Source: Candidatus Endomicrobiellum guadaloupense (GTDB lineage: Bacteria; Elusimicrobiota; Endomicrobiia; Endomicrobiales; Endomicrobiaceae). From it: a stretch of 37,037 bases of DNA. The notes under the pieces are model-generated. The model was given only the letters and a program-made list of their open reading frames with translations, was not told the DNA's origin and did no database searches. Numbering within the stretch: position 1 is the first letter of the stretch; the number at the start of each line of letters is the position of its first letter. The stretch is from positions 1 to 37,037 of the forward strand of contig JAITJN010000029.1 in the NCBI GenBank assembly GCA_031278895.1, read 5' to 3'. Shown in pieces: positions 32,205 to 37,037 of this stretch. The position numbers were made by a program, and so were the translations under genes.

Positions 32205-32827
32205 TTCCTTACCTCTTTTTTATTTCCTTCAATAGTGTAGCGCTCTTGAAGTTTACTATTTATATCGCCTAAGCTTATATTTTTACTTTGCATTAAAACA
32301 AGAATGTGATAAGTTAAATCACAGATTTCGCCAACTAAATCATTTTTATTCCCATTTTTTGCAGCAATAATAACTTCGCAAGATTCTTCTCCTATTTTTT
32401 TACAAATTTTATCAAGCCCTTCGTTAAGCAAGTAATTTGTATAAGAATTTTTAACAGGATTTTTAGCTCTGCTTGAAATACGGCTATAAATAGCGTCAAA
32501 TATATTTTTTTTTGTTTCGCAAGGAATTATTCCCTTAAAAAAACAAGAGAACTTACCAGTATGGCATGCAAATTCAACGTGTTCCACTAAAATTAATAGT
32601 GTATCGCTATCACAATCTAAATACATACCTTTTACTTTTTGGATACAACCTGAAGTTTCTCCTTTATGCCATAACTTTTTTCTGCTTCGCGAATAAAAAT
32701 ATGTCTCGCCTCTCTCAAGCGTAAGGGTATAACTTTCTTCATTCATATACGCTAACATCAAAACTTCTTTTGTTTTGTAATCTTGAACAATAGCCGGAAT
32801 TAACGGCGTTTTATTAAAATTTATCAT
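32201..32827 (-). CDS. hisIE: bifunctional phosphoribosyl-AMP cyclohydrolase / phosphoribosyl-ATP pyrophosphatase
   Basis: HisI part: [50 protein letters not shown]...ACHTG. HisE part: [16 protein letters not shown]. Confidence 0.95.
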   Translation of the reverse strand: MINFNKTPLIPAIVQDYKTKEVLMLAYMNEESYTLTLERGETYFYSRSRKKLWHKGETSGCIQKVKGMYLDCDSDTLLILVEHVEFACHTGKFSCFFKGIIPCETKKNIFDAIYSRISSRAKNPVKNSYTNYLLNEGLDKICKKIGEESCEVIIAAKNGNKNDLVGEICDLTYHILVLMQSKNISLGDINSKLQERYTIEGNKKEVRK

Positions 32828-33575
32828 TGTGGTACCTTCTTACAGGAATGTTATTTTTAATCATTTCTTGTTTTATGTCATACACAGTTGCAGTTTTATA
32901 ATGCAATAGGGACGCTACTAAAGCTGCACAACAATCTGTTCTGTTAAACATATCAATGATATCATTTACACTTCCACAGCCTCCGCTTACTATAACTGGT
33001 ATGTTTACAATATCTACAACTTTATTTAATGTTTCAATGTCATAACCTCTTTTTGTTCCGTCACTGTTTATTGATGTAAGCAAGATTTCTCCTGCTCCCA
33101 AGCTTTCGCATTGTTTAACCCAGCCCACTAGATTAATCCTTGAGTTGACACGTCCGCCATTTATAAAAATATTTTCTCCATCAGTATCTATGGCAACAAC
33201 AACACATTGTGTTCCAAACTCTTTTGCAGCTTGCAAAATAATACCAGGATTATTAACCGCTGCCGAGTTTATAGATACTTTATCTGCACCAAGTTTTAAA
33301 ACATTACGGAAATCTTCAATGGAACGAATTCCTCCGCCAACTGTCAATGGTATCCTAAGTGCTTTAGCTGATCTTTCTATTATGTTGCTTGTTATAGCGC
33401 GATTTTCGCATGTGGCTGAAATATCTAAAAATACTATCTCGTCAGCTCCCTGTTTTTCGTATTCTTTTGCAAGAACAACAGGATCTCCAATATCAGTTAA
33501 GTTAAAAAAATTAATACCTTTTACAACTCTACCATCTTTTATATCCAAACATGAAATTATTCTTTTTTTAAGCAT
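32814..33575 (-). CDS. hisF: imidazole glycerol phosphate synthase subunit HisF
   Basis: [67 protein letters not shown]. Confidence 0.97.
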   Translation of the reverse strand: MLKKRIISCLDIKDGRVVKGINFFNLTDIGDPVVLAKEYEKQGADEIVFLDISATCENRAITSNIIERSAKALRIPLTVGGGIRSIEDFRNVLKLGADKVSINSAAVNNPGIILQAAKEFGTQCVVVAIDTDGENIFINGGRVNSRINLVGWVKQCESLGAGEILLTSINSDGTKRGYDIETLNKVVDIVNIPVIVSGGCGSVNDIIDMFNRTDCCAALVASLLHYKTATVYDIKQEMIKNNIPVRRYHNDKF

Positions 33576-34143
33576 TTACTTTTTCCTCTATATCAAAATA
33601 CCACTTCCTTAGAAGTTTTAGTCCATATTCTCCACTTTTTTCAGGATGGAATTGAAATCCTGTTACATTGCCATATTTGACTATAGCTGGTATTTGAACA
33701 CCGCAATAGTCTGTATAAGAAACTATATTTTCCAAAGTCGTACTTGCCATATATGAGTGGACAAAATATACGTCTTCTCCTGTATCTAAATTGTTCCACC
33801 CCATATGAGGCAGTCTTGCATTAACAGGTATTTTTATAACCTCACCTTTTATAAAACCTAAACATTCTGTTTCTCCATCTTCATAGCTTTTTTCAAATAA
33901 CATTTGCATTCCAAGACATATACCTAAAATTTGTTTATCAGTATTTTTTAAAACATCAAATAATCCTGTTCCTTTTAAATTTCCTATGGCTGTTTTAATC
34001 GCGCCAACTCCAGGAATAATAATTGCTTTATATGAATCCAGAGTTTTAGTGTTGTTTGTTAATTTTGCGTCAATGCCAATTTCTTTGCAAGCTGACAATA
34101 AACTCGAGATATTACTAGATTTATAATCAATAACTGCTATCAC
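33568..34143 (-). CDS. hisH: imidazole glycerol phosphate synthase subunit HisH (glutamine amidotransferase)
   Basis: [59 protein letters not shown]. Confidence 0.96.
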   Translation of the reverse strand: MIAVIDYKSSNISSLLSACKEIGIDAKLTNNTKTLDSYKAIIIPGVGAIKTAIGNLKGTGLFDVLKNTDKQILGICLGMQMLFEKSYEDGETECLGFIKGEVIKIPVNARLPHMGWNNLDTGEDVYFVHSYMASTTLENIVSYTDYCGVQIPAIVKYGNVTGFQFHPEKSGEYGLKLLRKWYFDIEEKVNA

Positions 34144-34722
34144 TTATATAACTCCTTTTGAAGAATTTATTTGAGTTCCAGTTTTTTCAATTGCTTGTCT
34201 TAATGACACACCAAACCCTTTGAAAATAGCTTCTATTATGTGATGAGTATTTTTGCCATACTCAAGATTTATGTGAAGCGTTATTCCTGCATTTACAACA
34301 ACTGCTCTAAAAAATTCTTCAACTAATTCAGTTTCAAAATCCCATACTCTTTCAGATGTGAAACTTACGTTAAAAATTAAACAACCACGTCCAGAAATAT
34401 CTAAGTTTACATTTACTAAAGCTTCGTCCATTGGTAGAAAACAACCTCCAAAACGAGCTACTCCTATCTTATCCTCTAAAGCATTTTTTAAAGCTATACC
34501 AAAAACTATGCCAATATCTTCAACAGTATGATGTGCACCTGTATTTAAGTCTCCTATGCAGTTAAGTTTAATATCAACTTTGGCATAGAAAGTTAGAATA
34601 TTAAGCATATGGTCAAAAAACCCAATTCCACTATTCCCATCAAATTTTCCTGTAGCATCTAAATTTAATTTCATTTCTATTTTTGTTTCTTTAGTGTTGC
34701 GTTTAATTTCACTTGTTCTCAT
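34144..34722 (-). CDS. hisB: imidazoleglycerol-phosphate dehydratase
   Basis: FFDHMLNILTFYAKVDIKLNCIGDLNTGAHHTVEDIGIVFG, HHIIEAIFKGFGVSLRQA. Confidence 0.97.
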   Translation of the reverse strand: MRTSEIKRNTKETKIEMKLNLDATGKFDGNSGIGFFDHMLNILTFYAKVDIKLNCIGDLNTGAHHTVEDIGIVFGIALKNALEDKIGVARFGGCFLPMDEALVNVNLDISGRGCLIFNVSFTSERVWDFETELVEEFFRAVVVNAGITLHINLEYGKNTHHIIEAIFKGFGVSLRQAIEKTGTQINSSKGVI

Positions 34723-35997
34723 TTATAACACCTCCTTTACAAAACGAATATTTGCCGCATTTGCGTGAGCATCTAAACCTTCTAATAAAGCAAAAGACGA
34801 AATGTCATCTCTAAACTCTGATAGCACGTTTTTTGGATAATAACTGTAAGAAGTTCTTTTTACAAAATCATACACGCCTAAAGGCGAAGCAAACTTTGCA
34901 GTACCAGATGTTGGCAAGACGTGATTAGTACCGCTCATATAATCGCCAAGTACTTCTGGAGAATTTTCTCCTAAAAATACTGCCCCGGCATTTTTAACTT
35001 TAGCAAGCATTTCTAAAGGATTTTGTGTCATTATTTCTAAATGTTCAGGAGCGATGTTATCTGATATTTCAAAAGCTTCGTCAATAGATTTTGCTATGAT
35101 ACACATTCCATTTTTTTCTAATGCATTTTTTGCTATCTCTTTACGTTTTAGTTTTGGAAGCTGTAACTTTAACTCCTTTTCAACTTCTTTGTACAGATCT
35201 AAGTCAGTTGTAATCAAAATACTTTCTGACATTTCATCATGTTCAGCCTGACTTAGAAGATCTGCTGCGATATAGGCTGGTTTAGCATTAGAGTCTGCAA
35301 TTATTAAAATCTCCGAAGGACCTGCTATCATATCTATATCTACTACTCCAAACAATAATTTTTTTGCACTAGCCACATAAGCATTTCCCGGACCTACTAT
35401 TTTGTCTACTTTTGTAATATTGTTGGTCCCATATGCAGCTACTGCAACAGATTGTACGCCTCCTACTTTGTAAATCTCAGTTATGCCACATATTGCTGCA
35501 GCTGCTAAAATAAAATCCTTAATTTTTCCATCAGATTTTGCAGGTGTAAACATGACAATATCTTTAACACCTGCGAGTTTTGCTGGAACAGCATTCATCA
35601 ATACAGTCGAAGGATATGCTGCTGTACCACCAGGCACATAAATAGCCACACGTTCTAGCGGTCTTATAACTTGTCCCATAATAACACCATTTTTCTTATA
35701 TATAGAATATCCTTTCTGCACTTGCCTTTTGTGAAAACACTCAATCTGTGACTTTGCTTTTTTTAAAATACGCATTGCATTTTTATTAATTATCTTCAAT
35801 GCATTTTCTATTTCTTCATTTGTCACCCTTATAGTTTTACTATTAAAACCATCAAACTTTTTTGCATAAGACAAAACCGCTTCGTCACCGAATTGCCGTA
35901 CATCATCAATTATCTTTCTCACAGAAATTTCTACCTCAATATCCATCTCATTTTTTGGAACAAACCCTTTTGTATTATATTCGACAAGTTTTAACAT
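34723..35997 (-). CDS. hisD: histidinol dehydrogenase
   Basis: RVAIYVPGGTAAYPSTVLMNAVPAKLAG, VDKIVGPGNAYVASAKKLLFGVVDIDMIAGPSEILIIAD, SGTNHVLPTSGTAKF. Confidence 0.98.
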   Translation of the reverse strand: MLKLVEYNTKGFVPKNEMDIEVEISVRKIIDDVRQFGDEAVLSYAKKFDGFNSKTIRVTNEEIENALKIINKNAMRILKKAKSQIECFHKRQVQKGYSIYKKNGVIMGQVIRPLERVAIYVPGGTAAYPSTVLMNAVPAKLAGVKDIVMFTPAKSDGKIKDFILAAAAICGITEIYKVGGVQSVAVAAYGTNNITKVDKIVGPGNAYVASAKKLLFGVVDIDMIAGPSEILIIADSNAKPAYIAADLLSQAEHDEMSESILITTDLDLYKEVEKELKLQLPKLKRKEIAKNALEKNGMCIIAKSIDEAFEISDNIAPEHLEIMTQNPLEMLAKVKNAGAVFLGENSPEVLGDYMSGTNHVLPTSGTAKFASPLGVYDFVKRTSYSYYPKNVLSEFRDDISSFALLEGLDAHANAANIRFVKEVL

Positions 35998-36593
35998 AGC
36001 AGTCTCCCAAGCTTTTCTATAAAATTGTCTATTGCATTTAAGCCTATGCTCTTAGGATTAATTAGAAGCAATGTACTTATGTCACAAATCTTTTCTATTA
36101 CTTCTAACCCGTTGGCTTTTAATGTATTGCCACTTTGAACAATATCAACTATTCCATCGGCTATTTTTAAAATAGGCGCAAGCTCTACTGAACCTTCTAT
36201 TTTTACAATCTTTGGATACTTATTTTTCTTTGCAAAAAATTTCCTTGTGACATTCGGATATTTTGAAGCTATAACTTTGGCTTCTTTATAATTTGAAAAT
36301 CCCGCTAAAGCAAAATGACACTTGCTTATCTTTAAATCCAACAATTCATTATAAATCTCAGTATCATTCTCAATAATTGCATCTTTACCAACAACTGCCA
36401 AATCTACAATATTTAGATCTATAAATTTCAAAGTATCATTAGATTTAGAAAATATAAACTCTATATTATCTTTTGATTTAACAAGCAAACTTCTTCCTTT
36501 GTTACAGATTGATGTGCTGTCAAACCCTGCTTTTCTAAGTAATCCAATAAATTCTTCTTCAATACGTCCTTTAGTAACTGCAACTCTAAGCAT
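35991..36593 (-). CDS. hisG: ATP phosphoribosyltransferase, short form
   Basis: 200 aa; LRVAVTKGRIEEEFIGLLRKAGFD, DIVQSGNTLKANGLEVIEKI; short-form length without the C-terminal regulatory domain. Confidence 0.94.
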   Translation of the reverse strand: MLRVAVTKGRIEEEFIGLLRKAGFDSTSICNKGRSLLVKSKDNIEFIFSKSNDTLKFIDLNIVDLAVVGKDAIIENDTEIYNELLDLKISKCHFALAGFSNYKEAKVIASKYPNVTRKFFAKKNKYPKIVKIEGSVELAPILKIADGIVDIVQSGNTLKANGLEVIEKICDISTLLLINPKSIGLNAIDNFIEKLGRLLC

Positions 36594-36620
36594 TATAATT
36601 ATCTCCTGTAATTTTCAAAA

Positions 36621-36655
36621 TAAAAAAACCGTGTAGTTTAAAACCCACACAGCTT
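36621..36655 (-). terminator. his leader intrinsic terminator (attenuator)
   Basis: Minus-strand RNA aagcUGUGUGGguuuuaaaCUACACGGuuuuuuuauu: 8-bp core stem (GU pairs included) plus U7 tract, ending about 30 nt before hisG. Confidence 0.8.
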
Positions 36656-36672
36656 ATAAAACCTCTATAGCA

Positions 36673-36707
36673 ATGTAGGCGCAAACAAACGACACTCACG
36701 CCTACAT
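36673..36707 (-). promoter_or_regulatory. his leader hairpin 1:2 (pause or anti-antiterminator candidate)
   Basis: Perfect 9-bp stem ATGTAGGCG (plus 36699-36707 on minus) / CGCCTACAT (plus 36673-36681). The 3' arm GCCTACAT can also pair with terminator 5' arm GTGTGGGT. Confidence 0.65.
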
Positions 36708-36719
36708 GAATTCCATGTT

Positions 36720-36779
36720 TTAGCGCAAATGTCGCCCATTATGATGATGTAATTTTGCAAACATTGCCATGTTAAACAT
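36720..36779 (-). CDS. hisL: histidine operon leader peptide MFNMAMFAKLHHHNGRHLR
   Basis: 19-codon ORF with SD AAGGAAAG; codons 11-13 and 17 are His (CAT CAT CAT ... CAT). It lies between a strong promoter and a terminator upstream of hisG, in a different frame from the listed ORF 36665-36871. Confidence 0.82.
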   Translation of the reverse strand: MFNMAMFAKLHHHNGRHLR

Positions 36780-36821
36780 CTAAATCTTTCCTTAAATAAA
36801 ATAAAACTTACGCTGCACAAA

Positions 36822-36850
36822 AGTATAGTCATTATTTCAAAATTTGTCAA
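36822..36850 (-). promoter_or_regulatory. his operon promoter (TTGACA-N17-TATACT)
   Basis: Minus strand: TTGACA (plus 36845-36850), 17 bp, TATACT (plus 36822-36827), about 45 bp upstream of the leader peptide start. Confidence 0.85.
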
Positions 36851-37037
36851 ATAAAAAACTTCTATGGTCAATCAAAGGTAAAAAAAGAACGAAAAAAGGG
36901 TACTCTTATATGAAAAACATTATTCAACAGGCTCCTTAGATAGTTAAATGTTCCAAATGTAAGGCTTTTTATTCCACAACTAATTATATCTTTATTATCT
37001 TTCTCTTCTTAAGTGGGTTGATGTTGTGGTAGTCTAC

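Noticed and set aside
36665-36871. Minus-strand ORF of 68 aa (MTIEVFYLTNFEIM...)
   Set aside because: It starts upstream of the predicted transcription start and spans the his promoter and leader in a different frame from the His-rich leader peptide; likely spurious.

Overview
AT-rich bacterial chromosomal window, mostly conserved single-copy genes in compact operons. Gene content and style resemble an Elusimicrobiota/Endomicrobium-type anaerobe; that taxonomy is inference, with no search run. In order: a truncated AAA-ATPase-like gene on the minus strand at the left edge (absent from the ORF track); rpsT; a minus-strand barrel protein-eno-holA operon; ldh, MATE and a cytidylate-kinase-like gene; metX-metW; nadA; a five-gene minus-strand operon encoding TolC, MFP, two different RND pumps and an autotransporter; a degenerate gene remnant and a tRNA with a CAU anticodon; aroB-aroQ; gmhA, accC, accB, efp and a pepP-like gene; a cold-shock gene; groES-groEL; and hisG-D-B-H-F-IE-A. 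The most interesting signal is in the hisG leader, where the ORF track shows only an out-of-frame ORF. It contains a near-consensus promoter, a 19-aa leader peptide (MFNMAMFAKLHHHNGRHLR*) with four His codons in seven, competing RNA hairpins, and an intrinsic terminator before hisG. This is the classic architecture of ribosome-mediated histidine attenuation. Other notable points are an outer-membrane barrel protein with an unusual 129-aa C-terminal extension, an RND pump pair with divergent TM10 residues plus a linked autotransporter, a cold-shock 5' UTR with alternative stems, and a groESL promoter matching sigma70 consensus with no visible CIRCE.
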